NCBI GenBank assembly: GCA_002077065.1
Contig: NAJO01000024.1
Coordinates: 698,238-762,237 of the forward strand
DNA: 64,000 bases
Source of the DNA: Cryoendolithus antarcticus
Lineage: Eukaryota > Ascomycota > Dothideomycetes > Cladosporiales > Cladosporiaceae
Direction of reading: 5' to 3'
Part shown: positions 21,938 to 32,517 of the stretch, piece by piece
Numbering within the stretch: position 1 is the stretch's first letter
How the letters are laid out: every line of letters begins with the position of its first letter
Notes under the pieces: model-generated
What the model was told of the DNA's origin: nothing
What the model saw: the letters and a program-made list of their open reading frames with translations, nothing else
The model's database searches: none
Made by a program: the position numbers and the translations under genes

Positions 21938-24900
21938 CTAGCGTGTGTACTTCTTCGGCCGTCCTCGTCTCCTCTTCTCTGGCGTCTCAACTGCAGCCTC
22001 GCTCTCCCCACTGCTGCCACTCGCACCCTGTGCCCCTCCCACCTCATCTCCCGAAGCATCGGGGTCGAAGTCTTCATCATCCTTTGCATCCTCTTCAGCT
22101 GCTGCATCCACGATCTTATCGTCAGAGGTGTAGTAGGCTGAGAGGCGGTGTCCAGGACTCGCTCGAGCGTCGAGCATTTCACCGTCGTCAGCTCCGGGCG
22201 CTGGCGAAGGTGCGACGAGTACGTCAGGCAGAGCGACGTCTGGCATGGCGGGTTTGCGACCAGCACCTGGTCGTGCTCCGCCTTGTGGCTTGCGCTTCGG
22301 CGTGGCTGTCTCAAAGTTGGGCGCTTTGCCCTTCGGTCGACGTGCGGATGCCGCCTTCCGCGCGATGACATTGCCCGCTGCGTCCTCAGTGTCTTCGACG
22401 TCGTAGAAGTTACTGACCAAGTTCTTGTTCCTGACATGAGGTGCTGAAGCAGCAACAGGATCCTTGTTGCCAACCTTCTCCTCACCCTTGAGACTCTTCT
22501 CTGGGAACTGAGGACCATAGTCAAAGAACAGCTCCTCTCCGGGCTTGATGGGACGTTGGCCGTATAGAGCGATGCGGTGCACGGTATTCACCAGCTTCAC
22601 TCGTGGGTACACGTTCGCTGCATTCTTCGGGCGATGGTTCATGAAGCGCATCTCGTTGCCGTAGTAGGTAGCGTCGACTTCTTGTGTTTTGTTCAGGGAG
22701 AACAGGTAGGAGAGGAATTGGTGCTCGTACACGGCGCCACGACGCTCACCCTCGTTAGTGGTGATGACTTCGCCAACATACTCACCGATGAACTCGTCTG
22801 CTCGGATGGCCTCTCCAGCATAGAGACCCATGCCATGCACGCCGCTGTCGCCTAAGAGGACAAGCTTCGCGTTAGCACGCTGTATGTCCGAATTGCGGCA
22901 GCTCCCATCAATCTTTGTCCCTTGCTTATGTTCAGGTCTCAGCACACTGCTGATTCCACATGAGCCACAGAGATCGGCATCGCACTCGCGCCCAAGCTGG
23001 AAGCAACTGCAGCGGGAGTCTTCAAAACAGACAAGGCCTTTAGCGATTGTATTGCAGGCACAGCCGTGATACTTACGAGCGCAGTCGGAAGCACACCCGC
23101 AACTCTTCTCGCAGTGGACATGTTGTTGCGCACAAGTGCAGCGCGATGCCTCACAGGTCTTGCCGGGGTGATGGCATGGGTAAAATGGACTGCGCTCTTC
23201 CAACTTGGCAAAGGTGTTCGGATCCCAAGCTGTTTTCTTCTTCATAGGTGGGCGAACAGGCAGAGAGAGCTTCTTATCGCTATCAGGCGTTGGGAGGAAC
23301 GACATTCGCTTCCGCCGATTGACCCTCTCGGGGTGCACCAGATCTGTAGCGACCGCTGGGTCCTCCTCCATACCAGGTTCAGCATCGTCAGTCTCTTCTT
23401 CCCGGTACTCTCCATGCATCGAACAGTTGAAGCGAAAGCACACTCGGCACGTCCTGTCCAGGATCGGCAGGGGCTGTGTTACGTGCGCTTCAAAGGCTTC
23501 CGACACGACTCTACTTTGCCTGGCCAGATGCCACAGTGGAATTTTGAACGAGCTTTGGAAGCAATCACAGAGCAGAGCCGCCTTGCCGAGAAACTCCGGC
23601 TTCGACTTTGAGGAGACGTATGAAAGCACGTATACCCACTTGTCTCCGTCCCCAGTCCTCGACGGAAAGTCTTCAGACCTGAATGTCGCAGCTTTGCTCA
23701 CTGCTCGTTTCATGCTGTCGTGCAGGCCCGCAATACTGATCCAATTGCGATCCAGCAAAAAGTGAAGTACATCACTCCAAGTGATGCCTAGGTCCTCAAG
23801 AGCGCTGTTTGCATATTCTTCTGCTCGCTGAGTTTGCAACAGTCTCCGCAATTTCCTCTCCCGGTCCGCAGTATCCACGTGGTAGAGCTGCCCAAAGGTA
23901 TCCTCTTTGACATATTCATCCCCGAAGTACGGCCAGACATTCATGTGGAGGACATTGGGCGCCAGTATGTTGCCCTCCAGGCTAACATAGTGAGTGTAGC
24001 CTGGCACATCCACAACCTCGCTGGTGTCGCAGATCGTCGGCTTCACCAGGTAGTGTGACTTAACGCTTGCTTTGCCGATACTGGTCTCCACATTCACCCT
24101 GACACTATCCGCAGGCGTCTTCGCGTTCGCACTGACAGCAAACAACGGCATCGCCGGCAGTCTGGCGAATATCGAGCTTGCAACGGCATTGTCCCCCGGT
24201 AAAAGATCTGTTGCAGAGCATGATGCGCTCGAGCGAGCCCGCTTTAGCATCGCCTTTGTTGTATAGCCTGTGTCCGCACGCATCTCGGCAGCATACTTCT
24301 CCAGTGTCTGCTCGACCTGCTGAAGGAGCGTGAGCTGTATCGTCACAGGCCGTCCCGTAATATGCACCGGCGTGGACATTGATGTTGTAGTCTCGATAGG
24401 CGCGGCAGTCGTAATGCTTGGCGCAGGTGTTGCATTCGATTCGCTGGATGCGTCAGGTATAGGCGTCATTACATGGAGCAATCCATTAGTATCTGGCACT
24501 GAGTTGGGCGGATCCCGCTTCGTACGTCTCGTGGACGGTGCAAGGGCAGACGTAGTGGCGGTCTCATGATCTTGCAAAGCATCCATTCCAGGCAGTGCGT
24601 GGATCGAGCTAGAAGCTTTCGCCTTGGGCGGTCCCATCAATGCGCTGAAGTTGGCTTTGAGAGTGCCTAAGAAACCTATTTTGGCACTCTCTTGCTTGTC
24701 GCCGTGACCCTTGTTAGTCTGAACCTCTGGCTGAGCTGCCTCCGGCTTCGCTCCTTGCAGGTAATCTGGCCCAGGTACGGCTTCATTGGTGGAAGGAGAT
24801 TTTTGTAGAAGAATCGTGGGCGCTGAGACTTTCGGGTGCTTCCTTGGAGATGAACGCAGTTGCAAAGACTCATCGGAAGGCCTCTTCTCCCCTGGCGAAG

Positions 24901-25864
24901 GCGTGTTGGTCTTCAATGCACGATTTGGAGTCGATGTAACAGCCTTCGGATGTGCCACACATGTACGTCTCGGCTTCGTTGCAACGGGAGACGATGCAGC
25001 CGGTGCGCTCGACGCATCAGGCGACTCCGTAATCTTACGTGCGCTGTCTCTGTTTGTGATCGACTGCGGATCCGGCACTTTAGTCGTACGCTGCAGACTA
25101 TCATTGGTGTTGCCCCTCACAACGGGCATCTGGCCTGCAAGTGCCTGCCTTACTCTCCTCGACTTCTCAATTTCAGCCTGAGCTTTCTGATTCGCAATAT
25201 CTCTAGCAGTCCTGAATCCGGTGGAGGGCCTTGCATCCTTGCTCGTGAATGCTTTGGGGAGCTCGCTGCTGGGATCTCGTGCAATGCTCACAGCTTTCCT
25301 TGGAGTCTCTGTCGAGAACTTGGCGTCCGAACCTGCGCGACGTGCCCTCTTACTCGGTGGCGAAGACATTCGATCTTTCGCTTCATCGTCTCGAGCCCGC
25401 TTCCGGGTACTCTGATTGATCGACAGGATTGGAGCTGTTGGTGCGAATGCAGGGCGGGGCACTCTAGCGAGGTTCTTCTTAGTAGGCGCATCGTCATCAG
25501 ATATGATGCAAAACTCGTTCGCGTTTGCCGTACGCACGTCATTCGATGGCCGAGCCGTCGCGGAGCGCTTGGCCAGAGATCCATCGATATCACTCTTGGC
25601 CTGTCGCTTGCTGGAATCGATTTGATGAGGTTTCCCAAGAACATTTCGCTTCTGCGCTGATTGCGATGTTTCCTCGGCGTCGCCAGTGAGGTCAATGACT
25701 TGCGCGGGCTTGTCAGAGCTTGCTTGCTTCGATCGACTGGCACGCCCAGGCTTACTGGGCGCCCGTGTCACGGATATCTTCTTCGCAGGGACGCTGCTGG
25801 TTTTTTCGTCTTCTTCACTGTCCATGCACAGGTCGATTCGAACCATCGATTTTTCGCTGGTCAT
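21938..25864 (-). CDS. KMT6: Enhancer-of-zeste type histone H3K27 methyltransferase, PRC2 catalytic subunit
   Basis: The 1308-aa, single-exon protein has a long disordered N-terminal half with a basic, Ser-rich composition. A middle region ends in CRVCFRFNCSMHG, a block typical of EZH2 relatives. The cysteine-rich CXC domain follows (about 890-980: CHHPGKTCEASRCTC, CGCASDCARKYHGCAC, CRCSCFQLGRECDADLCGSCG-like spacing). The SET domain (about 985-1115) contains HGMGLYAGEAIRADEFIGEY, RFMNHR and GEELFFDYG. The acidic tail ends in AT-hook-like KRRRGRPKK. The enzyme makes H3K27me3 in facultative heterochromatin. The SET motif usually reads NHS or NHA; here it is NHR. It is convergent with the Ral2-like gene, with stop codons 180 bp apart. 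An alternative start is Met8. Confidence 0.93.
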   Translation of the reverse strand: MTSEKSMVRIDLCMDSEEDEKTSSVPAKKISVTRAPSKPGRASRSKQASSDKPAQVIDLTGDAEETSQSAQKRNVLGKPHQIDSSKRQAKSDIDGSLAKRSATARPSNDVRTANANEFCIISDDDAPTKKNLARVPRPAFAPTAPILSINQSTRKRARDDEAKDRMSSPPSKRARRAGSDAKFSTETPRKAVSIARDPSSELPKAFTSKDARPSTGFRTARDIANQKAQAEIEKSRRVRQALAGQMPVVRGNTNDSLQRTTKVPDPQSITNRDSARKITESPDASSAPAASSPVATKPRRTCVAHPKAVTSTPNRALKTNTPSPGEKRPSDESLQLRSSPRKHPKVSAPTILLQKSPSTNEAVPGPDYLQGAKPEAAQPEVQTNKGHGDKQESAKIGFLGTLKANFSALMGPPKAKASSSIHALPGMDALQDHETATTSALAPSTRRTKRDPPNSVPDTNGLLHVMTPIPDASSESNATPAPSITTAAPIETTTSMSTPVHITGRPVTIQLTLLQQVEQTLEKYAAEMRADTGYTTKAMLKRARSSASCSATDLLPGDNAVASSIFARLPAMPLFAVSANAKTPADSVRVNVETSIGKASVKSHYLVKPTICDTSEVVDVPGYTHYVSLEGNILAPNVLHMNVWPYFGDEYVKEDTFGQLYHVDTADRERKLRRLLQTQRAEEYANSALEDLGITWSDVLHFLLDRNWISIAGLHDSMKRAVSKAATFRSEDFPSRTGDGDKWVYVLSYVSSKSKPEFLGKAALLCDCFQSSFKIPLWHLARQSRVVSEAFEAHVTQPLPILDRTCRVCFRFNCSMHGEYREEETDDAEPGMEEDPAVATDLVHPERVNRRKRMSFLPTPDSDKKLSLPVRPPMKKKTAWDPNTFAKLEERSPFYPCHHPGKTCEASRCTCAQQHVHCEKSCGCASDCARKYHGCACNTIAKGLVCFEDSRCSCFQLGRECDADLCGSCGISSVLRPEHKQGTKIDGSCRNSDIQRANAKLVLLGDSGVHGMGLYAGEAIRADEFIGEYVGEVITTNEGERRGAVYEHQFLSYLFSLNKTQEVDATYYGNEMRFMNHRPKNAANVYPRVKLVNTVHRIALYGQRPIKPGEELFFDYGPQFPEKSLKGEEKVGNKDPVAASAPHVRNKNLVSNFYDVEDTEDAAGNVIARKAASARRPKGKAPNFETATPKRKPQGGARPGAGRKPAMPDVALPDVLVAPSPAPGADDGEMLDARASPGHRLSAYYTSDDKIVDAAAEEDAKDDEDFDPDASGDEVGGAQGASGSSGESEAAVETPEKRRRGRPKKYTR

Positions 25865-27201
25865 TGCATCGCTCTAGTGAATGACAAACTCACGGATCTT
25901 TCGTCTCGGTGGACAACGAGATGTGAGTGGCAGATCTCAGCTCGTGTGTATATAGCCAGTTTCAGGTTCTGCTATCTGCAGATTAAAGAGGCGTGAGTTT
26001 GTTGGAACGCAGTCCTCATAATCGCGTTTGACGGACGTGATAGATGAGGTGCACGCGAGGTGCTGCTTGAATCTTGAACATCTGGGAACGCTGCAGAGGC
26101 TTCATCTACGCGTCCGAAGCCGAGACGCTTTCACTTGCAGGTTGATGAATATCGCTGTTAATGGTTGAGATGTTCGCAAATAGGCCACAACGCGCAATCG
26201 AAGTCGAAAGAACACCCAGAGATCCGACATTCAGGTAACATATATTTATGCATTGCAGTAGCGCGAACTAATCCCTGCTAGCGCGATCCGAGTGCTGCTT
26301 GCCTCCGATAGAAGTACTTCCAGGAGCAGTACAGTACCAAAGAAGCACACCACGACCTTACGTGCACGACGCGAGTCTTGCAAGTCCTTCATAATGGCAC
26401 CTCAAAAGCAACAGGTAAAGCTCAACAAGCACACCGCTGTCTGTGCGAGGACTTATTCATGCTTCGTCGAAGGCAGTAAACATCGCACCAGCAAGCCTTC
26501 GTTGAAGCATTGACAGCAATTCATTTCGCTGACTCAGTTCGGCTTCTGAATGGGAACTGAGTCAGCAGAGTGGCTCGTTGTCGCCGACTTGTCAATAATT
26601 TGGCGGCATGCTGTGGCAACTTTCGTTGCCATTCTTGACTTGCAATGGCGAATGATGATACAACAAACGACTATTTGATCGACTGATGCCACGACCGTGG
26701 ATGCAAGCCCTGGCCCTGTTCTTGGGCATACCTGGCCTGGAGTTCACCATCAGCTTAAGCATTTCAGTACGCGATGACCTTGACATTGACCCACGGCGCT
26801 GTGCTCGTAGGCCGATTCGAGGAATTGAGCAATGTGTCGAGTATGCTGCCCACGTGGTCAATTCGTTTATATGCGCCCTCGGCAGTATAATAACGATACG
26901 TCGAATGAGTTGATGGTCGCACTTCTTTGATCAATCGTCACAGAACGGTTCGCAGCGACAAAAAACTTCGAGTGTTGTATTGGAAGTCTGGACAGCCCAC
27001 ACTTAGACTTCCAAGATGAACCGCAAGAGGTACTTCAGGTGTTTGATATTTTCTCGTTGCTACTCTACAGCGCCGATGTGCAGCAGAGCAAATCCGAGCT
27101 TACCCTCGGCGTCGCCTTTCAGTGATCGACGTGTCCCGGTCTAACAGACTCATGCAGCGTACGATCCCAAGCAGACACTCCATACCCTTTCGCTTGATGA
27201 T
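25865..27201. other. intergenic KMT6 to RPS11
   Basis: About 1.3 kb holds the KMT6 promoter and the RPS11 3' flank. Short open frames at 26292-26513 and 26686-26913 (plus) have no family features. The clear structure is the inverted TGACTCA pair listed separately. Confidence 0.5.
26528..26566. promoter_or_regulatory. perfect 13-bp inverted repeat carrying two TGACTCA sites
   Basis: GCTGACTCAGTTC at 26528-26540 and its exact reverse complement at 26554-26566 flank a 13-nt spacer. Each arm contains TGACTCA, the core recognised by Gcn4/CpcA and AP-1 type bZIP factors. It lies about 660 bp upstream of the KMT6 start codon, in the same intergenic space as the RPS11 3' end. A regulatory role is inferred; the repeat itself is certain. 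Confidence 0.6.
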
Positions 27202-27843
27202 CTAGAACTTGTTGAACTGCTTGACCTGCTTGCCAGTACGAGGAAGCACGCGCAGAACGTTGAAGCGGACCTGAACACCGTTAGCTCCCCTGACCAACAT
27301 ATCTCTTCTGGCTTATACGTACAGTTTTGCTCAAAGGCCGGCACTGGCCCACAGTCACCTGGTCACCCTCCTCAACACGGAACGCTGGTGAGACATGTGC
27401 GGAGAGGTTCTTGTGGCGACGCTCGTAACGGGCGTATTTAGGGATGAAGTGGAGGTACTCGCGGCGAATGACCAGCGTGCGGTGCATTTTCGTGGACACG
27501 ACGGTGCCTGTGAGGATACGGCCGCGGATGGAGACGAGGCCGGTGAAGGGGCACTTCTTGTCTGTAGTCGTTGTGTAAGTTGCCAGTCTTGCTCATGTGC
27601 CTTCCTGTCATGCCATCCCTCCGCTGTGCACCAGTTCTCCTTCCTCTTCTCAATGCCTCACTCACCGATATATGTGCCGTTGATCGCAGTCGCCGGTGTC
27701 CTGAAGCCTAGCCCGACATCCTTGAACCACCGCTTGCCTCCCTTTCCAGCCCTGCTGATACCTCCAGTGCGCTTCGAGTTGAGGAAGACGTGAGGCTGCT
27801 TCTGGAACGCGCGCTCGCTCTGAACGGTCAATTCGGTCGCCAT
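27202..27843 (-). CDS. RPS11: 40S ribosomal protein uS17 (S11)
   Basis: Three coding exons (27843-27666, 27561-27323, 27270-27202) give 161 aa; introns are 104 and 52 nt and all phases agree. The start [17 protein letters not shown], the central [19 protein letters not shown], and the end [12 protein letters not shown] are all typical of eukaryotic uS17, which sits in the body of the small subunit and contacts 18S rRNA. The frame is open upstream of the ATG but that part is not conserved, so I chose the family start. It is divergent from SPC7 over 455 bp. I checked intron 1 for a C/D-box snoRNA and saw none. Confidence 0.96.
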
Positions 27844-28298
27844 GATTGCTGTGATGTGCTGCAATCGATGGTAGGCGACGTGGTCGTGAGTATTGGCGTT
27901 CGAGGTGCGGGTGATGTTTCGGTCTTTGGTCCCCGCGTGCATACGCAAAAGTTCGTGTGCGAGCGCCAAGATGGCGGAATCTCGGCAGAATCCGGCCGTG
28001 ACAGAAGACATGAACCTCTGGAGTGCTACACATTTACTCTCAGCGTCCTGAACACAGTGTGCATCTTGTCACAATGAGCTGTATACTGCCATTATCATTC
28101 TGGACAGTGTGCTGAGAGATAGATGTTGTCTGGACATCTGTGTAGCGAGAACAACTCCGCGCCTGCCACTTCTGAGATCACACCACGCATTCTGTCACTC
28201 ACGCTTGTGTTTACATCTCAGCTAAACACTGGCAACCACTTCACGCGTGAAGGCCAGCTGCATTCATTATCTCCTGCTTCGGCCATACCCTCGCGCAG
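27844..28298. promoter_or_regulatory. divergent promoter region RPS11 / SPC7
   Basis: This 455-bp gap serves a ribosomal-protein gene and a kinetochore gene. An acceptor-like ccctcgcgcag lies immediately before the SPC7 ATG, so a 5' UTR intron is possible there. No named site is evident. Confidence 0.4.
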
Positions 28299-31200
28299 AT
28301 GTTCGAAGACATGGCGCTCGCTGCCGACAAGGAGAACGTCGCGCCCGCACCGGGTAGCGACCCGGCACAACGTAGCTCATCGCCGCGCAAAGGCGGGAAG
28401 AAGCCTCGCAGCAAAAGCATTGGACCTGGAGGACTCGAGGACGAAGACAGCAGCGTGAAGCAGAATGTCATGATGAATCGACGGAAGTCTGCATTCGTTC
28501 CAGCAGTCAAGGGCATTCTCCCCAGCCAGGCAGACGCAGATCGCAAAGCGGCGCGTCGCAAGTCCATGGCTAATAGACGCGTCTCGTTTGCACCGGAGGC
28601 GACATTACATACTTGGGATGTCATTGAGTACATGCGCGACCACACGACTTCGACCGAGTCTTCAGAATCGACGCGCCGGGCATCGAGCATCACGCGGCCA
28701 GCAGAAGCTAGCTCCTCGCCGAAATCGCCTGGTACGCACAATGGCAGTGGCGAGGAGCCCCCTTCAACGCCACCTGAGCAGGCATCGTCGCCTGAGAAGC
28801 TTCCACCATCACCTGCGCCTCAACGAGACTTACACCAAAAGAAGGTGCGTCGAGGCTCTGGTGTACCTCCGATGGACTTCAACAACCCCGAAGATCTGAG
28901 CTCGCCAAGCGTGCTAGAGGGCAGTAGTGATGTCTCCGATAGTGAAGGGGAGGGTGACGGCGAGGATGATGATGACTTGGAGGATGCCACAGGCACTGCT
29001 ATGAGCCTCGATATGGGTGGCGACAATACTTTGCTGTCCACTACGGAAAGCGAGGGCTCCAGCACATCGTCTAGTGCGAGATTGGAGCGGAATCTTCGCG
29101 CTGCGGCACAGCAAGCCGGTACGAGAGGTATTGAATATGATGAGGCATATGAAGAGGAAGGCGAGCAGTCTATGGAGATGGCGGGTGACGAGATCACGAA
29201 TGCGTTCGAGCAATGGGAGCAGCAGGAGATCATACAGCCGCATAGGTCTGCCGCGCTGGATCAGGAGAATGTTAATCCCTTTTCTCCTGCATTCAAAGCT
29301 GTGGTGACAGCGCCACTCATCTCTCACCCTGAGACTATCATCGAGGAAGAAGAAGAGGAGATGAGCATGGACGTCACTCGCGCCGTGGGTGGCATCACAA
29401 GGTCTAAGACGCCTGTCGAAGTAAGCTCTCCGGCCGACGATGGGACGATGGAATTCACTCGCGCTGTAGGCAAGGTGCACACTACGACCACGCATGTCAC
29501 CACGAGCTCGAAGAAGCGACGCCTTTCGACCACTGATGCAGGATCGCCTGATGTAAAGACCACCACCTCGCGATCCAAGCGACGACGTTCCTCAATTGCG
29601 AGGTCGTCCCTAGGAGACGAGACGATGGACCTTACGATCGCTATGGGCGGTATTGAGGATACTGGACCTCCTGCGCGAGCAGAGCGAAGGCGCAGCGTCG
29701 CTAGGCGACGATCATCAGGCGTTGTATCCGAGCAGGGCGAAATGACTATGGACTTTACGCGACCGATGGGAGGTCTGCAAGCCTCGAAGCGTCAGTCTAC
29801 TGATAGCTTCGACGAGAACGAAGAGCTGACCATGGAGTTGACCACGGTGTTGGGTGGCATCAAGGCTGCTCAACGACAAGCTGATGCGACACCATCCACG
29901 CCGCTAGACGAGGAGCCGCCCATGGAGCTGACTGCAGCTGTGAATACGACACCAAAAGATCAGGAGCGGTTTCGAGACGTGGAGGATACTGGACCAGTGA
30001 AGCTGCTTACACCGATCTTGGAAAAGCAAGCGAAGGGCGACAGACTATCGGCAAAAGCCAGGAGGGCTTCCTTCAGTTCAGAGGAGCCACCCAAGGAGCC
30101 AAAGACCGAAGAGAAGCTGCAGATGCGAGGTTTCTCGCCCTTCAAGCTTGGTCGTATGAGCCAGTACAAGAGCTTGCCTCTCAAGCAGGAAGTCTCGTAT
30201 TCTGATATGCCGGCGCAATCGCAGCAGGTGCTCGCGGGCGAGTCAACGCCAGTGCCTGCAGTTGTCCGCCAAGCTGTCAGCAGTCTAGGAAGCGGGCTTA
30301 GGAATCAGGCGAATGCTCAGCTTGAGGCCGAAGCACAACTGTCGGAGGAGTTGCCACGCTTGCGGAGTAGTCCGCTGAAGGCCAGATCTCCACCTCGAAG
30401 GAGTTCAACGCCAGCGCAAAGTCCTTCTCCACGTAAAGGAACCACTCCAAAGACCGCATCGCCTGCGAAGGTAACGCCACAGAAAATCACCACTCCAAAG
30501 CCGGCTACTCCCAGCCCTGTCGCCAACAGGCATTCCTCGCCCGCTGTTCGCACTCCGTTGCGTAGCGCTACGCCGCGCACGACTACGCCTCAGCGTGCAA
30601 GCACTCCCGGGCAGACCGCTGCTAGGGCCAGTCCGCTGGAGTCTCGCAAGATGCTCGACTCGATCAAGCTAATGTCAACGCCACGCAAGGAGACACTCAA
30701 GTCGATGACTCCCAAGAAGCAGACTCCAGCGAAGCAAGCATCTCCTGTCAAGCGTCATACTCCAGCGACTCGAAGTGCGCCCAGAGCTCGACAAGTCATC
30801 CTGGCCTCGCCTGCCAAACAGCTCAGCGACGACCTTGTCAAACTTTCCTCGGATGACCAGCCTAAGCAGCCAGTCCACCTTCAAGAGTTTCTCGACGCCG
30901 CCGGTATCCGTTTCATGGACCTTACAACCACCAAACGACGCATGACAGTCATGCCCACGCCTTCCAAGAACCGTAAGTCCACAGACGTCCTCGAGCCCGA
31001 AGTCACCCTGGCGACCGCAGTCATAGCAGCAGCCTGCACCGAGCCCGAAAAGGAGCTCTTCTCCCACGCCTGCCACGAGTTGAGACGCTACATTCACGAG
31101 GGCAAAGGCGCGATCAAGGAGCTCGAAGCTGAAACTTTCCGCGAGACGCCACCTTTGCTGCAAGCGTATATGTCTGCTGGATCTCCCAGGAAGGCTGTGA

Positions 31201-32399
31201 TTGATGCGCAACTGAGGGACATCAAGACGCATGCGAGGCTGAGGAGTAAGGAGATGTGGTATGGCTGGCGGGGCCAGCTCTTGGAGGAGCTGATGCATGT
31301 GTTGCATGGGATTGCTGAGGGGTTGCTGAGGGATGATGAGGTGTTGTTGGAGAAGGAGGAGATTATCGCTGAGGTTCTGCCGGCATTGTTGGAGCAGCGG
31401 GATGGACTTGAGATCGAGGCTGCGAGACTGCAGGAAGCTGCTAACGCTGTGTCGCCTGAAGAGAAGGAGGATCTGGACGCTGCTCGCAAACGGCTCGTCG
31501 AGATCGATGACGAGCTTGAGGCAAAGCGCCTACTACTCCAGAGCCTCGAAGAAGAGTCGCAGGCCCTCGCCATTACTGAAGAGACGCTCATCGACGCCAG
31601 GACAGAGTACACGGCTGCCATCGCCTCCGCTGACAAAGTCCGTGATTCCTGCCGGAGCATCTCTCTCGACGAGATCACGATTCTTCAAAGTGAGTCATTC
31701 CAGAGATACCTGCCCTTCCCTTCTCTACTAACAATTCTCTCAGACCATATCGAAACCCTTGAAGCTACCCACCATTGGTCCATCACCTCCGCCTCCTCCC
31801 ATCCGACGACCCTCACAATGACCTACGCTTCCACACTCCAACTCTTCTTCCACCCCACTGCCTTCAACACACACTCCTCCTCCGCCCAGAACGCTCCCGT
31901 CGGACTCACGTACCTCGGCACCGCTGATCCTCTGCCGACGACACTGCGCTTCTTCCTCCAGCTGATCCGAGCAGCACTACAAGCGTTGCCGCAATCTGAG
32001 ACGACTGTACCACAGTTGTTGAAGCTGGTCAGCTCGGGCTGGGAAGCTGCGCAGAAGATCGCCGAGTCCGAGAGGAGGCTAGGCATTGAAGGGTTGACTG
32101 CCACGAGGATCTTAGCAGACGACAAGCTGCAAGTATCGAGCTTCATCCTCTTGCCGAACGTCAGGACGAAAGTCAGGGTCGATTTCGAAGTTTCCGCGAC
32201 CGTTGGAGAGACTGATGGTGAAGTCTGTGTTGGGACTGAAGTCGGGTGCAAGGTCGTATATGGTGAGCTATATAACGAGACAAAGATGAAGGACGCCATT
32301 GACGCAAAGAGTGGCGAGACGGGTGAAGGCTGGGCTGACGCGATGAGGGAACTGAGGGAGAAACTCCTTGTTCATGGCAAGAAGGTGGGGCGGAAGTGA
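28299..32399 (+). CDS. SPC7: kinetochore scaffold KNL1/Spc7
   Basis: Spc7 links microtubules and the Mis12 complex and recruits Bub3-Bub1 through phosphorylated MELT repeats. Degenerate repeats start at residues 357 (MDVTRAVGG), 384 (MEFTRAVG), 443 (MDLTIAMGG), 484 (MDFTRPMGG), 512 (MELTTVLGG) and 542 (MELTAAV). A basic Ser/Thr/Pro-rich part follows (about 690-850). The Spc7 domain starts near 865 (LQEFLDAAGIRFMDLTTTKR), with a coiled coil and C-terminal RWD-like region. The frame is open for 1366 codons, but 31690-31743 is almost surely an intron: 54 nt, GTGAGT donor, CTAAC branch, CTCAG acceptor. Removing it gives 1348 aa and ITILQNHIETLEATHHW. An acceptor just before the ATG leaves room for an upstream exon. 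Confidence 0.9.
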   Translation: MFEDMALAADKENVAPAPGSDPAQRSSSPRKGGKKPRSKSIGPGGLEDEDSSVKQNVMMNRRKSAFVPAVKGILPSQADADRKAARRKSMANRRVSFAPEATLHTWDVIEYMRDHTTSTESSESTRRASSITRPAEASSSPKSPGTHNGSGEEPPSTPPEQASSPEKLPPSPAPQRDLHQKKVRRGSGVPPMDFNNPEDLSSPSVLEGSSDVSDSEGEGDGEDDDDLEDATGTAMSLDMGGDNTLLSTTESEGSSTSSSARLERNLRAAAQQAGTRGIEYDEAYEEEGEQSMEMAGDEITNAFEQWEQQEIIQPHRSAALDQENVNPFSPAFKAVVTAPLISHPETIIEEEEEEMSMDVTRAVGGITRSKTPVEVSSPADDGTMEFTRAVGKVHTTTTHVTTSSKKRRLSTTDAGSPDVKTTTSRSKRRRSSIARSSLGDETMDLTIAMGGIEDTGPPARAERRRSVARRRSSGVVSEQGEMTMDFTRPMGGLQASKRQSTDSFDENEELTMELTTVLGGIKAAQRQADATPSTPLDEEPPMELTAAVNTTPKDQERFRDVEDTGPVKLLTPILEKQAKGDRLSAKARRASFSSEEPPKEPKTEEKLQMRGFSPFKLGRMSQYKSLPLKQEVSYSDMPAQSQQVLAGESTPVPAVVRQAVSSLGSGLRNQANAQLEAEAQLSEELPRLRSSPLKARSPPRRSSTPAQSPSPRKGTTPKTASPAKVTPQKITTPKPATPSPVANRHSSPAVRTPLRSATPRTTTPQRASTPGQTAARASPLESRKMLDSIKLMSTPRKETLKSMTPKKQTPAKQASPVKRHTPATRSAPRARQVILASPAKQLSDDLVKLSSDDQPKQPVHLQEFLDAAGIRFMDLTTTKRRMTVMPTPSKNRKSTDVLEPEVTLATAVIAAACTEPEKELFSHACHELRRYIHEGKGAIKELEAETFRETPPLLQAYMSAGSPRKAVIDAQLRDIKTHARLRSKEMWYGWRGQLLEELMHVLHGIAEGLLRDDEVLLEKEEIIAEVLPALLEQRDGLEIEAARLQEAANAVSPEEKEDLDAARKRLVEIDDELEAKRLLLQSLEEESQALAITEETLIDARTEYTAAIASADKVRDSCRSISLDEITILQSESFQRYLPFPSLLTILSDHIETLEATHHWSITSASSHPTTLTMTYASTLQLFFHPTAFNTHSSSAQNAPVGLTYLGTADPLPTTLRFFLQLIRAALQALPQSETTVPQLLKLVSSGWEAAQKIAESERRLGIEGLTATRILADDKLQVSSFILLPNVRTKVRVDFEVSATVGETDGEVCVGTEVGCKVVYGELYNETKMKDAIDAKSGETGEGWADAMRELREKLLVHGKKVGRK

Positions 32400-32517
32400 G
32401 CTGTCCAACAGCGTTCTTGTATAGGTTGGGCTCTCATGAATGAATGACATTGTTTCTCTTTTTACGCCTACACAGCCTTGCCTGTTCCTAATGATTCGGA
32501 TCCCGCATGCGACAACA

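Noticed and set aside
24860..25660. 266-codon plus-strand frame opposite KMT6
   Set aside because: Arg/Cys/Ser-rich shadow of the disordered KMT6 N-terminus.
26292..26513. Possible small gene with MAPQKQQ start and a following gtaaag
   Set aside because: No downstream exon with coding character could be found.
27844..28011. Upstream in-frame extension of RPS11
   Set aside because: The extra residues are not part of uS17 proteins; the family start MATELT is at 27843.
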